Positions 1 to 7,369 of a stretch of 36,166 nt of DNA are shown piece after piece. The position numbers and the translations under genes are program-made. Numbering within the stretch: the first letter of the stretch is position 1; each line of letters opens with the position of its first letter. The notes under the pieces are model-generated. The model made no database searches, was not told where the DNA came from, and saw nothing but the letters and a program-made list of their open reading frames with translations. This stretch comes from Kribbella antibiotica (GTDB taxonomy: Bacteria; Actinomycetota; Actinomycetes; Propionibacteriales; Kribbellaceae). The stretch covers positions 1 through 36,166 of the forward strand of contig NZ_SMKX01000083.1 in assembly GCF_004349055.1 (NCBI RefSeq), read 5' to 3'.

Positions 1-1
1 A

Positions 2-199
2 AGCTGCACCTGCACCCACGGCACCCGACGCTGCGGCACCACCATCCGCGGATGCACCACCTGCCGCCACCGCGCCATCGCCTCCCGCGGATGTGCCTCC
101 GCCTGCCGATCCCGCCCTCCCCGAGGATTCGCCCACCTGACGATCCCCGCGCTCGAGCTCCTCGGGACCGGAGACACCTTGTCGTGGCCGGAGACCTGA
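2..199 (+). CDS. Possible C-terminal fragment of an unidentified gene cut by the window edge
   Basis: An open frame enters from the left edge and ends at TGA 197-199. It encodes about 65 residues. The first half is Cys- and Arg-rich, with CxC and CxxC spacings that could suggest a zinc-binding module. The end is more protein-like (HLTIPALELLGTGDTL). Codon third positions are mostly C or G, but the first 140 bases are GC-rich in other frames on both strands too: a proline/alanine-rich frame ends at 138-140, and a reverse frame is open from 249 to 1. I do not recognise a family and cannot be certain which strand is coding. Confidence 0.25.
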   Translation, partial: SCTCTHGTRRCGTTIRGCTTCRHRAIASRGCASACRSRPPRGFAHLTIPALELLGTGDTLSWPET

Positions 200-253
200 A
201 GTACCAAGTCCCCCGCCACCGCTTCCCATCTCACGCCATCCCGACCCGATCAG

Positions 254-272
254 TGACTGACCTGTGCTCAAG
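254..272. repeat. Single copy of a dispersed 19-bp motif
   Basis: The sequence TGACTGACCTGTGCTCAAG lies downstream of the left-edge frame. It closely matches the right arm of the long hairpin at 7302-7354 (TGACTGACCGGTGCTCAA), and the similarity extends a few bases upstream (GATCAG here, GATCCG there). No inverted partner is visible nearby. It seems to belong to a small family of extragenic repeats. Confidence 0.5.
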
Positions 273-367
273 GGGAGTGCTGGCGGGTCGCCCTAGCTGG
301 AGGGGACGGCGCGGCCGCAACCTCGGCCGGCGACGCCCTGACCCTGTGTGGGTTGAGGATTCGCGGC

Positions 368-1309
368 ATGACGATTACTGCGGCTGAGCTGGCCGGCTTC
401 ACCCTCGCGCGGCAGCATCCGGTGACGCGTTCGTGGGTGGACGACGCGACTCGGTTGCGGTTGCTGACCGAGATGCACGAGGACCCGGACGTCCTGCTCG
501 CGAACTCGCTCGAGATCGCCGAGCTGCGGGCCAACCGCTTCGCGCCAACTCAGCCGCCGGAGTCGATGCTCAACTACTGGCTTCCGGCCGGCGAGGTACG
601 GGCGATGTTCAGCATGCGGTTCGAGGGTGGCGACTCCACGAAGCCTTTCGTCGACGCCACCCCGATGACGCGCAACCCGCAACCTGAGGACCTTCCCGCG
701 CTGGCCGCGACTGCGCTCGACGTCTACGGCATGCACAATCCGCGCTACCTCCGCCTCTGGAGCGCCGACCCGGAACTCCCCGGCACCGAGCCCGACCGAC
801 GCTTCCTCGCCGCGCCGATCCGCGAGCTCCGCCTCACCGACGTACCGCCCGGTCTGGCACTACGCGCGACCGCCACCGTCGACCAGTACGACGAGGCCAA
901 GCAGGCCTACGCCGATGTGGACGCCGACCACCCGCACCACGTCGAAGAAGCCGGCATCCAAGACCTGGAAGACCTCGAAGAAGCCGCCGAAGCAGGCCTG
1001 CTCTTCGACATCACCGTCGACGACGAATGGGCCGGCTACGCCGCCGCCATCGTCAAACCCGAAGACTCCCTAGGCCTCCCCGCCTACGTGGTCCGCGAAC
1101 TCATCCTCGCCAAGAACCACCGAGGCCACGGCTACGGCCGCCACCTCAGCCACCTCCTGGCCAACGCCCTCCCCGACCCCACCCACATCTACATCGGCAC
1201 CATCCACGCCGCCAACCAAGGCGCCCAACGGGCCGCCCGCACCGCCGGCCGCCACGACATCGGCGGCTGGCTGCAGTTGCCCCTCGAACGCGTATCGATG
1301 AACGGGTAG
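368..1309 (+). CDS. GNAT family N-acetyltransferase
   Basis: A 313-residue protein with a C-terminal GNAT fold. Acetyl-CoA motif A is visible as VVRELILAKNHRGHGYGRHL, with R252-G253-x-G255-x-G257 forming the pyrophosphate loop. The first 200 residues do not resemble a second GNAT domain that I can identify, so this is longer than a minimal single-domain enzyme. The frame also opens at TTG 353, but ATG 368 is preferred because GAGGA at 355-359 is well placed as its ribosome binding site. The acceptor substrate is unknown. The gene is convergent with the NmrA-type gene, and its stop lies inside the inverted repeat 1301-1382. The family is clear, the substrate is not. Confidence 0.8.
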   Translation: MTITAAELAGFTLARQHPVTRSWVDDATRLRLLTEMHEDPDVLLANSLEIAELRANRFAPTQPPESMLNYWLPAGEVRAMFSMRFEGGDSTKPFVDATPMTRNPQPEDLPALAATALDVYGMHNPRYLRLWSADPELPGTEPDRRFLAAPIRELRLTDVPPGLALRATATVDQYDEAKQAYADVDADHPHHVEEAGIQDLEDLEEAAEAGLLFDITVDDEWAGYAAAIVKPEDSLGLPAYVVRELILAKNHRGHGYGRHLSHLLANALPDPTHIYIGTIHAANQGAQRAARTAGRHDIGGWLQLPLERVSMNG

Positions 1310-1382
1310 TGGTCGCCCGCACGCCAGTTTCCTCCGCTCCGGTCACCGGTCATCGCGTCGCAAGTGCCCACCACTACCCGTT
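1301..1382. terminator. Inverted repeat spanning both stop codons of a convergent pair
   Basis: AACGGGTAGTGGT (1301-1313) and ACCACTACCCGTT (1370-1382) are perfect 13-bp inverted arms separated by 56 bases. Each arm contains the last sense codons and the TAG stop of one of the two convergent genes. The spacer contains CCGGTCACCGG, itself partly self-complementary. It could work as a bidirectional terminator, but the long loop and lack of a T tract make that uncertain. Confidence 0.4.
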
Positions 1383-2192
1383 GATCGGTACACGGAACGC
1401 GTCGGCGTGCTCCCGAGCCCACTCCGCGAAGGTGATCGCCGCGCGGCCCGTCAGCTCGGCGACGGTGTTGGTGACTGGTTCAGGGGTGTCGACGAGTGAG
1501 GCCCAGTAGGTGACGGCGCTGTCGGCCAGCACCGGGTCGGCGCCCTGGGTGAGCATCTGCTGCCGGGCGGCGTCGCCGGTCAGCCCCTCGACACTGATCG
1601 GTTTACCGATGACCTCAGCGATCGTGGCGACCTGATCTTCCTGGGTGATCGCTTCGGGCCCGGTGATCTCGTACGTGCGTCCGATGTGCTCCGCACCCAA
1701 CAGCGCCAATACGGCGACCGCCGCGATATCGCGCTCGTGGATGAGGGACCGTGCAGCCTTCGGATACGGGAGTTGTACGACGCCGGTCGTGCGGATCTGT
1801 TCGGCCCAGTTGAGCGTGTTCACGGCGAAGCCGCTGGGGCGGACGAAGGTCCGGTCGTGGTCCTTCAGGAGGTCCTCGATCTCGCCCCAGAACCCACCAC
1901 CGTTCAGCGTCGACAGGTAAACGACCCGCCGCGGCAACTCCGCGACCACCTCCGCCGCACCATCCGCGACAAACCATGGCCACAACAAGAACGCCGCATC
2001 CACGCCGACCGCAGCCCGTCGTACGGCGTCCACGTCGTGCAGGTCGCCGGTCACCAGCTCGACTTCCGCAGGCAGGTCGGCGGCGGTCGCCGTACGGGTG
2101 AATGCGCGGACCGAAACCCCCGCCGCAAGCAGGCCGTTGACGACGTGGCGGCCGACGCGACCGGTGGCTCCGATGACAAGAACTGTGCTCAT
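1374..2192 (-). CDS. NmrA-type NAD(P)-binding protein / NAD(P)H oxidoreductase
   Basis: A 272-residue Rossmann-fold protein of the atypical SDR (NmrA/HSCARG, QOR2-like) group. The N-terminus carries the dinucleotide motif VIGATGRVGRHV, with GATGRVG at about residues 7-13, followed by an acidic strand (VELVTGDLHD). There is no classical SDR YxxxK active site where one would expect it. Members either reduce quinone-like substrates or sense NAD(P). Starting at ATG 2192, a GAGG about 10 bases upstream can serve as ribosome binding site. The gene is divergent from nuoH with a gap of about 60 bases, so the two promoters must lie close together. The cellular substrate cannot be read from the sequence. 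Confidence 0.8.
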   Translation of the reverse strand: MSTVLVIGATGRVGRHVVNGLLAAGVSVRAFTRTATAADLPAEVELVTGDLHDVDAVRRAAVGVDAAFLLWPWFVADGAAEVVAELPRRVVYLSTLNGGGFWGEIEDLLKDHDRTFVRPSGFAVNTLNWAEQIRTTGVVQLPYPKAARSLIHERDIAAVAVLALLGAEHIGRTYEITGPEAITQEDQVATIAEVIGKPISVEGLTGDAARQQMLTQGADPVLADSAVTYWASLVDTPEPVTNTVAELTGRAAITFAEWAREHADAFRVPING

Positions 2193-2254
2193 GACGACCA
2201 GCCTCTGACCTCAACGGTGGTTCAGGTCAAGCGGAACTCGATAGGGTGGCGGGC

Positions 2255-3202
2255 ATGCTGGAGTTCGTGGTGCGGGTGGTCGGCGTGATCGTCGCCTTCC
2301 TGGTGGCGCCGCTGGTGGTCGGTCAGGCCGAGCACAAGGTGATGGCGCACATGCAGTCACGGCTCGGGCCGATGTACGCCGGCGGTTTCCACGGCTGGGC
2401 GCAACTGGTCGCGGACGGCGTGAAGTTCGTGCAGAAGGAGAGCGTCGTCCCCGCGGCTGCGGATCGGCGCATCTTCGAGTGGGCGCCGTTCGTCGCGATC
2501 CTGCCGTACATGGCGGCCCTGGCCGCGATCCCGATCGCGCCCGGCATCGTCGGCGCCGACCTCGACTCCGGGCTGTTCTTTGTGCTCGCGGTGATGAGCG
2601 TCGGCGTTCTCGGCTCGCTGATGGCCGGCTGGGCCAGCGGCAACAAGTACAGCCTGCTCGGCGGTCTCCGGGTCGCGGCGCAGCTGATGAGCTACGAGCT
2701 CCCCTTCGTCCTCTCGGCCGCGAGTGTCGCCGTCGCCGCCGGTTCGCTGAGCCTGACTGGCATCGCGAACGCCTGGAATCCCTGGTGGCTGCTCTGGCAG
2801 CTCCCCGGCCTGGTTGTCTTCTTCATCGCCGGCCTGGCCGAGCTCCAGCGCCCGCCGTTCGACATGCCGGTCGCTGACTCCGAGGTCATTTTCGGCCCGT
2901 ACACCGAGTACACCGGCCTCCGCTTCGCGCTGTTCCTGCTCGCTGAGTACGCCGGAATTGTCATCCTCTCCGCACTCACCGCCGTACTGTTCCTCGGTGG
3001 TTGGTCCGGCCCGGGCCCCGACTCGATCGGCTGGATCTGGACGATCCTGAAGACCGCCGTGGTCGCCTTCATCGTCATCTGGGTCCGCGTCTCCTTCCCG
3101 CGGATGCGCGCCGACCAGCTCCAGAAGCTCGCCTGGCAGGTGCTCGTCCCGGTGGCGCTGCTCCAGCTCGCGATCACCGGCATCGGCGTCGTCTTGACCT
3201 AG
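2255..3202 (+). CDS. nuoH: NADH-quinone oxidoreductase subunit H (complex I membrane arm)
   Basis: A 315-residue integral membrane protein, the subunit that links the membrane arm to the quinone site in complex I. The family signature is clear: ADGVKFVQKE at about residues 53-62 and the acidic loop PPFDMPVADSEVIFGPYTEYTGLR beginning near residue 200 (D203, D208, E210 and E218-Y219 visible). About eight hydrophobic helices are apparent. The start is ATG 2255 with AGGGTGG upstream; GTG 2246 is an in-frame alternative adding three residues. In standard operons nuoH is followed directly by nuoI. Here the next gene is an aldo/keto reductase and nuoI lies 7 kb downstream. No nuoA, B, C, D, E, F or G gene precedes it in the window. 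Confidence 0.93.
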   Translation: MLEFVVRVVGVIVAFLVAPLVVGQAEHKVMAHMQSRLGPMYAGGFHGWAQLVADGVKFVQKESVVPAAADRRIFEWAPFVAILPYMAALAAIPIAPGIVGADLDSGLFFVLAVMSVGVLGSLMAGWASGNKYSLLGGLRVAAQLMSYELPFVLSAASVAVAAGSLSLTGIANAWNPWWLLWQLPGLVVFFIAGLAELQRPPFDMPVADSEVIFGPYTEYTGLRFALFLLAEYAGIVILSALTAVLFLGGWSGPGPDSIGWIWTILKTAVVAFIVIWVRVSFPRMRADQLQKLAWQVLVPVALLQLAITGIGVVLT

Positions 3203-3232
3203 AGCACGCTCCAGCAGGCAGAGTCGGTCAGC

Positions 3233-4198
3233 ATGATGCAACGGACTCTCGCCGGTCGCCGGCCGGTCAGCGCGCTCTGTCTCGGTGCCATGAACTTCGG
3301 CAGCTCCACCGATCCGGAGACTGCGATCGCGATCCTGGACCGTTTCGTCGAGGCTGGCGGCACCTTCATCGACACCTCGAACAACTACAACCAATGGCTC
3401 GGGACCGGCGGTGACAGCGAGGAACTCCTCGGCCGCTGGATGCATTCCCGCAAGAACCGCGATCAGTTGGTCATCGCGACCAAGGTCGGCGCCCGTACGA
3501 CGGTCGCGGGCGACCCCGGTGATCAGCACTGGGAAGGGCTTCGCGCTGGCACAGTCGCGGCCGCGGTCGAAGGCAGTCTCGCGAGACTCGGCACCGATCG
3601 CATCGACCTCTATTACGCCCATATCGACGACCGCGTCACCCCGCTCGACGAAACGGTCGGTGCCCTCGGTCGACTCGCGGCAGACGGTGTGGTTGACCTT
3701 GTCGGCTGCAGCAACACGGCGACCTGGCGGCTGGAGCAGGCGCGGCGGCTCGCCGCAGACCAGGGTGTCGAGGCGTACTCGGTGATCCAGCAGCATTCGA
3801 CGTACCTGTGGCCGAGTCCGCTCGCTCCGATCGACGTCCGCCGCGGCTCACCGTTCTTCGTGCACGCGACTGTCGAGCACTTCGACTACCTCGCCGAGCA
3901 CCCAGATCTGACGCTGGTCGCCTATGCCTCCCTCCTCGGCGGCTCGTACGCCGGGCGCCCGTTCCCGGCGAATCGCGGATACGCGCACCCGTCGGCGTAC
4001 GGGCGTTTCGAGGAGCTCCGCCGCGTCGCCCGCGAGGTGGGCGCCACCGCCAACCAGGTGGTGCTCGCCTGGATGCTGCACCGGCCGCAGGTCGTCCCGC
4101 TCTTCGGCGCATCCACTGTGGCCCAGCTGGAGGAGGCGCTTGACGCCGTCCAGCTCGAACTCTCCGACGACCAACTGCAGCGCCTCGACACGGCCTAG
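3233..4198 (+). CDS. Aldo/keto reductase
   Basis: A 321-residue TIM-barrel oxidoreductase using NADPH. The catalytic tetrad of the family is visible: Asp and Tyr in FIDTSNNY, Lys in IATKVG, and His in LYYAHIDD. The end of the protein has the cofactor-binding stretch VVPLFGASTVAQLEEAL. The gene begins 30 bases after the nuoH stop, so cotranscription is possible, but no functional link to complex I is evident. Two tandem ATG codons (3233, 3236) make the exact start uncertain by one residue. It is convergent with the MmcQ-type gene, with only five bases between their stops and no obvious terminator. The substrate is unknown. Confidence 0.88.
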   Translation: MMQRTLAGRRPVSALCLGAMNFGSSTDPETAIAILDRFVEAGGTFIDTSNNYNQWLGTGGDSEELLGRWMHSRKNRDQLVIATKVGARTTVAGDPGDQHWEGLRAGTVAAAVEGSLARLGTDRIDLYYAHIDDRVTPLDETVGALGRLAADGVVDLVGCSNTATWRLEQARRLAADQGVEAYSVIQQHSTYLWPSPLAPIDVRRGSPFFVHATVEHFDYLAEHPDLTLVAYASLLGGSYAGRPFPANRGYAHPSAYGRFEELRRVAREVGATANQVVLAWMLHRPQVVPLFGASTVAQLEEALDAVQLELSDDQLQRLDTA

Positions 4199-4203
4199 GT
4201 TGA

Positions 4204-4548
4204 TCACGCCTCGCGGAGTCGTCGAACGCGCGCAGGTGCTCGTGCTGCCCACGAGTCGGTGAGCACCTCCACCAGTTCGGGGGCGTCGATCGCGTCGAGC
4301 CAGCCGAAGACGGCTGACGGGAAGGCCTTGGCGAGCCAGTAGGTGGCGGGCGAGCCGGCGGTCAAGGCGTCGCGATCGGCGGGATCGGGAGTCCAGAACT
4401 GCAGAATCTCGCGACCAGCGTCGTTCCAGCGCAACCGGGCGAACTGCCGGCCGGCGACGTCGTACGCCGGGGACCCCTCGTGGGCGACACCGGGGGCGGT
4501 CTCCGGGAGGGTGGCCGCGATCCGCTCGACCTCTGTCCAGTCCGCCAT
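4204..4548 (-). CDS. MmcQ/YjbR family protein
   Basis: A 114-residue protein of the MmcQ/YjbR (CyaY-like fold) family, recognisable from MADWTEVERIAATLPET at the start and from ARLRWNDAGREILQFW in the middle. The family has a DNA-binding-like fold of unclear function. The start ATG 4548 lies five bases after the stop of the AraC-DinB gene, so the two are probably one transcript. A longer open frame continues upstream to 4878, but it overlaps the AraC gene and is not supported. MmcQ proteins are often found beside small regulators and DinB-like proteins in actinomycetes. Confidence 0.8.
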   Translation of the reverse strand: MADWTEVERIAATLPETAPGVAHEGSPAYDVAGRQFARLRWNDAGREILQFWTPDPADRDALTAGSPATYWLAKAFPSAVFGWLDAIDAPELVEVLTDSWAARAPARVRRLREA

Positions 4549-4553
4549 GGTGG

Positions 4554-5468
4554 TCAGGACCTGGTCAGGTGGGGCGCCGGGTCGCCGTAGCCGAGGTCGG
4601 TCATGCCGGCCTTGTAGAAGGCGTCGACGACCAGAGTGCGCCGAACGGCGGCGAAGGTGAGCACGTGCCCGATCATGCCGCCGTAGCTGGACACCTTGGG
4701 TGGTGTGCAGGTCGAGTCGACGAAGGTTTCGTCGAACGCGCTCTCGGCGCTGACCCGCCGGACGAGGTCGACGAACCTCGGGCCCGCGACGTCGTACCGG
4801 TCGCGGAGCTGGCCCAGCGACACGGCCCGCCCGGCCTCGGGGAACTCGAAGGGTTCGGATGCGGTGGCGGCGAGCCACATCTCGAGCTGCCAGACCATTC
4901 GATCCAGCATCCGTCGCGGTGTGATCGGCGGCTCGTCCAGATCAGGTGCGGGGAACGGTCCGTCGAGGACGTCGGGGGAGATGTCGCGGGCGCGGTCGAT
5001 CAGCTCGCCGAGCAGGTTGACGTGGTGCTCGGCGAGACCGGTGACGATGTCCATGCTGGTGACCTTTCGTCGGGCCGGCAGGCGAAGACCTGCCGGTGGC
5101 TGGAAATGGACTCCACTCGGTGCCTCGAGCAGGAACGGGTGTGTCGGTTGCCGGCGCCACTGTTTCGGCGTCGTCCCGTAGACGCGGGAGAACGCCCGGG
5201 TGAAGGCCTCGTGCGAGCCGAAGCCGGCATCGATCGCGATGTCGAGGATGCCGCGGTCGGTGCCGGCCAGTTGATAGGCGGCGCGCTCCAGCAGCAACCT
5301 GCGGCGGAGCGCGATCGGGGTCTCACCCGCCACTGCCGTGGCGATCCGGTCGCAGTGGAACCGCGACAGGTGCAACCGGCGCGCCAATTCCGCTCCGGTG
5401 GCCGACGCATCGTCGAGGCTCTCGCCGACCACATCGACCAGCGTCACGAACAGATCCGTCGAGTCCAT
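4554..5468 (-). CDS. AraC-type regulator fused to a DinB-like domain
   Basis: A 304-residue two-domain protein. The first 100 or so residues hold the two helix-turn-helix units of an AraC DNA-binding domain, with the second-helix signature DIAIDAGFGSHEAFTRAFSRVYGTTPKQWR. The rest resembles a DinB/DUF1993 four-helix bundle, starting near MDIVTGLAEHHVNLLGELIDRA. AraC proteins usually carry the DNA-binding unit at the C-terminus; here it is N-terminal. The start ATG 5468 has AGGA about ten bases upstream; the open frame extends 25 codons further with no support. It forms an operon with the MmcQ-type gene and is divergent from the phosphodiesterase. The ligand is unknown. Confidence 0.8.
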   Translation of the reverse strand: MDSTDLFVTLVDVVGESLDDASATGAELARRLHLSRFHCDRIATAVAGETPIALRRRLLLERAAYQLAGTDRGILDIAIDAGFGSHEAFTRAFSRVYGTTPKQWRRQPTHPFLLEAPSGVHFQPPAGLRLPARRKVTSMDIVTGLAEHHVNLLGELIDRARDISPDVLDGPFPAPDLDEPPITPRRMLDRMVWQLEMWLAATASEPFEFPEAGRAVSLGQLRDRYDVAGPRFVDLVRRVSAESAFDETFVDSTCTPPKVSSYGGMIGHVLTFAAVRRTLVVDAFYKAGMTDLGYGDPAPHLTRS

Positions 5469-5529
5469 ACCTAGATCCTGCCGCTCCGCAGCCCCTGGGT
5501 CTTGACCGCTTTTGCTCTCTGCCGACGTC

Positions 5530-5554
5530 CCCGGACGGCCCATTGTCGTCCGGG
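5530..5554. promoter_or_regulatory. Hairpin in the divergent AraC/phosphodiesterase intergenic region
   Basis: CCCGGACG (5530-5537) and CGTCCGGG (5547-5554) form a perfect 8-bp inverted repeat with a 9-base loop. It lies midway between the two divergent genes, so it could be a regulator site or a short leader hairpin. No assignment is possible from sequence alone. Confidence 0.35.
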
Positions 5555-5604
5555 ATTCATCTGGCCGCCATCGGTGAGTGGTTGATCCCGGCCGACACTG
5601 ATGA

Positions 5605-5626
5605 TTGATTGGTCCGGACCAATCAA
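5605..5626. promoter_or_regulatory. Perfect 22-bp palindrome resembling a GntR/HutC (DasR-type) operator
   Basis: The whole 22 bp is self-complementary. Its core, ATTGGTCCGGACCAAT, differs from the DasR responsive element (A-C/T-TGGTCTAGACCA-G/C-T) mainly at the central two bases, CG in place of TA. It ends five bases before the likely Shine-Dalgarno GGAGG (about 5636-5641) of the phosphodiesterase gene, so bound protein would block transcription of that gene. This is strong evidence for an operator. The identity of the regulator is inference. Confidence 0.7.
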
Positions 5627-5645
5627 CCTGCTTTCGGAGGAGCCT

Positions 5646-7157
5646 GTGAACCGCCCCCTAGCTGTCACCGCTCTCGCAATCGTCGCCGCGTCGAGCTTGC
5701 TCGCCACGTCGGCGTTCGGCGTCGCCGATGCGCCGTCCGCTCGCTCGCAGAAGGTGCTGGTGATCGGCATCGACGGCGCGATGCTGAGCAAGATCCAGGC
5801 CTTCAACACCCCCGCGATGAAAGAGCTGATCCGCACCGGCTCGGCCGCCAAGACCTCCCTGTACGCCGCTCCGTTCGCGCCGACCGTTTCCGGCCCGGGC
5901 TGGGCGACCAACGCGACCGGTGTGTGGCCGGACAAGCACCAGGTCAAGAGCAACAACTGGGGGACCGGGTCGAAGCTGACCCAGTACCCGGACTTCTTGA
6001 CCCGGCTGGAGCGCGCCCGCCCCGAGCTGTCGACGTACGCGATTGCCGACTGGACGCCGCTGACCACCAACAGCGCCGGGCAGGCCATCTTCAGCGATGA
6101 GATCCAGAAGAAGGTCACGTACGACGGCGACGCCCTCGGCTACACGGCGGCAGACGCGAAGATTGCCACCGAGGCCGCGGCGTACCTGAAGGACACTGGC
6201 CCGGACGCGTCGTTCGTCTACTTCGGTGACGTCGACATCGCCGGGCACAGTTGCGGTGCAGCCGGTGCCTGCTACCGGACGGCGACCGAGCAGACCGACA
6301 AGCACATCGCGACGCTGCTCTCCGCGGTGCGCGCGCGACCGACGTACGCGAATGAAGACTGGACGATCCTCGTCACCGCCGACCACGGTCACACCGAATC
6401 CGGCGGCCACGGCGGCAGTTCGGTCGCTGAACGGTCGTCGTTCATCATCCGCAACGGCCCCGGTACGACGCCTGGTACGCCGGCCGTTGCGCCGAAGAAC
6501 GTGGACATCGCGGCGATCGTGCTGGGTCGATTCGGGGTCAGCGCACCGGAGATCGACGGGCAGGCGAATCCGGCCGCGGATCCGTTCGACTCGCTCGTGG
6601 GCTCACTGCAATCGCGCGTCGACGAGACCGGCGTACCGGCTGATGTGAAGGGCTGGACGCACAGCACCCCGGCGGGTTGGGCGATCGACAACGCCGGACT
6701 CGGGACGGGTGGTGTCCGCGAGTGGCAGGGCTGGTCGTTCACCACGGACGACTTCTGGACCCGGGCCGCTCCGGATCAGTCGCGTGAGGGCAACGTCCGG
6801 GCGCGCGGTGTCTTCGCGGTGGCCGACTCTGACGAGTGGTCCGACAAGTCGCGCAGCGGCCTGTTCAACAGCAAGCTCGTGTCGCCGTCGTACGACGTCA
6901 CCGGCGCAACCACCGCGGCGATCAGCTTCTCGTCGCACTACCTGAAGAGCGGCAACGAGACCGCGACCGTCCTGGTCTCCTTCGACAACGCCGCCGCCAA
7001 GCCGATCCTCACCTACACCGCCGACGCGATCGCCAAGCAGGAACGCCTCACGGTCCCGGTCCCAGCCGGCGCTCGCAACCTCAAAGTCACCTGGTCCCTG
7101 GCCAACGGCGACAACGACTGGTACTGGGCCATCGACAACCCCCAGATCGGTCGCTAA
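5646..7157 (+). CDS. Exported alkaline-phosphatase-fold phosphodiesterase / nucleotide pyrophosphatase
   Basis: A 503-residue exported hydrolase of the type I phosphodiesterase/nucleotide pyrophosphatase group. GTG 5646 follows GGAGG and gives a signal peptide (RPLAVTALAIVAASSLLATSAFG). The metal-binding set is visible: D43 in GIDGA, the T80 nucleophile in APTVSGPGW, D195/D197 and H201 in GDVDIAGH, D246-H247 in TADHGHTES, and H255. A C-terminal region of about 150 residues (from roughly 345) looks like a beta-sandwich carbohydrate- or substrate-binding module. The palindrome at 5605-5626 probably controls it. The exact substrate, phosphodiester or sugar phosphate, is open. Confidence 0.85.
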   Translation: MNRPLAVTALAIVAASSLLATSAFGVADAPSARSQKVLVIGIDGAMLSKIQAFNTPAMKELIRTGSAAKTSLYAAPFAPTVSGPGWATNATGVWPDKHQVKSNNWGTGSKLTQYPDFLTRLERARPELSTYAIADWTPLTTNSAGQAIFSDEIQKKVTYDGDALGYTAADAKIATEAAAYLKDTGPDASFVYFGDVDIAGHSCGAAGACYRTATEQTDKHIATLLSAVRARPTYANEDWTILVTADHGHTESGGHGGSSVAERSSFIIRNGPGTTPGTPAVAPKNVDIAAIVLGRFGVSAPEIDGQANPAADPFDSLVGSLQSRVDETGVPADVKGWTHSTPAGWAIDNAGLGTGGVREWQGWSFTTDDFWTRAAPDQSREGNVRARGVFAVADSDEWSDKSRSGLFNSKLVSPSYDVTGATTAAISFSSHYLKSGNETATVLVSFDNAAAKPILTYTADAIAKQERLTVPVPAGARNLKVTWSLANGDNDWYWAIDNPQIGR

Positions 7158-7232
7158 GCACAGGACGTAGAGGTACGAGACGGCGCTCGCGCGGCACGTC
7201 CCCGCGAGCGCTGCACTCCCCATTCCCGGCCG

Positions 7233-7289
7233 CCTTGAGCCCCCACCAGTCACCTACCACCCCCCGAAACGCCTGACCCGTGCTCAAGG
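7233..7289. repeat. Extragenic hairpin repeat, first copy
   Basis: CCTTGAGC (7233-7240) pairs with GCTCAAGG (7282-7289). The left arm continues as CCCCACCAGTCA and the right arm is preceded by TGACCCGT, the same elements as in the neighbouring copy at 7302-7354. It sits after the phosphodiesterase stop and before the convergent anti-sigma-like gene, so it may also end transcription. Confidence 0.6.
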
Positions 7290-7301
7290 CCGCGCCCCAC
7301 T

Positions 7302-7354
7302 TTGAGCACCCACCAGTCATTTTCCGGCCGGATCCGTGACTGACCGGTGCTCAA
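7302..7354. repeat. Extragenic hairpin repeat, second copy
   Basis: TTGAGCACC (7302-7310) pairs perfectly with GGTGCTCAA (7346-7354), and AGTCA (7315-7319) pairs with TGACT (7337-7341). The two stems are separated by a symmetric four-base internal loop, and the apex contains CCGGCCGG. The element ends 15 bases before the anti-sigma-like stop codon and probably also acts as that gene's terminator. Confidence 0.65.
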
Positions 7355-7369
7355 TGTCGTAGTGGGGCT

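Noticed and set aside
52..387. A 111-residue frame at the left edge
   Set aside because: It starts in an internal ATG of GC-rich DNA, runs across the repeat at 254-272 and into the next gene, and has no recognisable content.
2357..3796. A 479-residue reverse-strand open frame
   Set aside because: It is antisense to nuoH and the aldo/keto reductase and reads as a low-complexity Arg/Glu/Gly/Asp-rich shadow of those genes.
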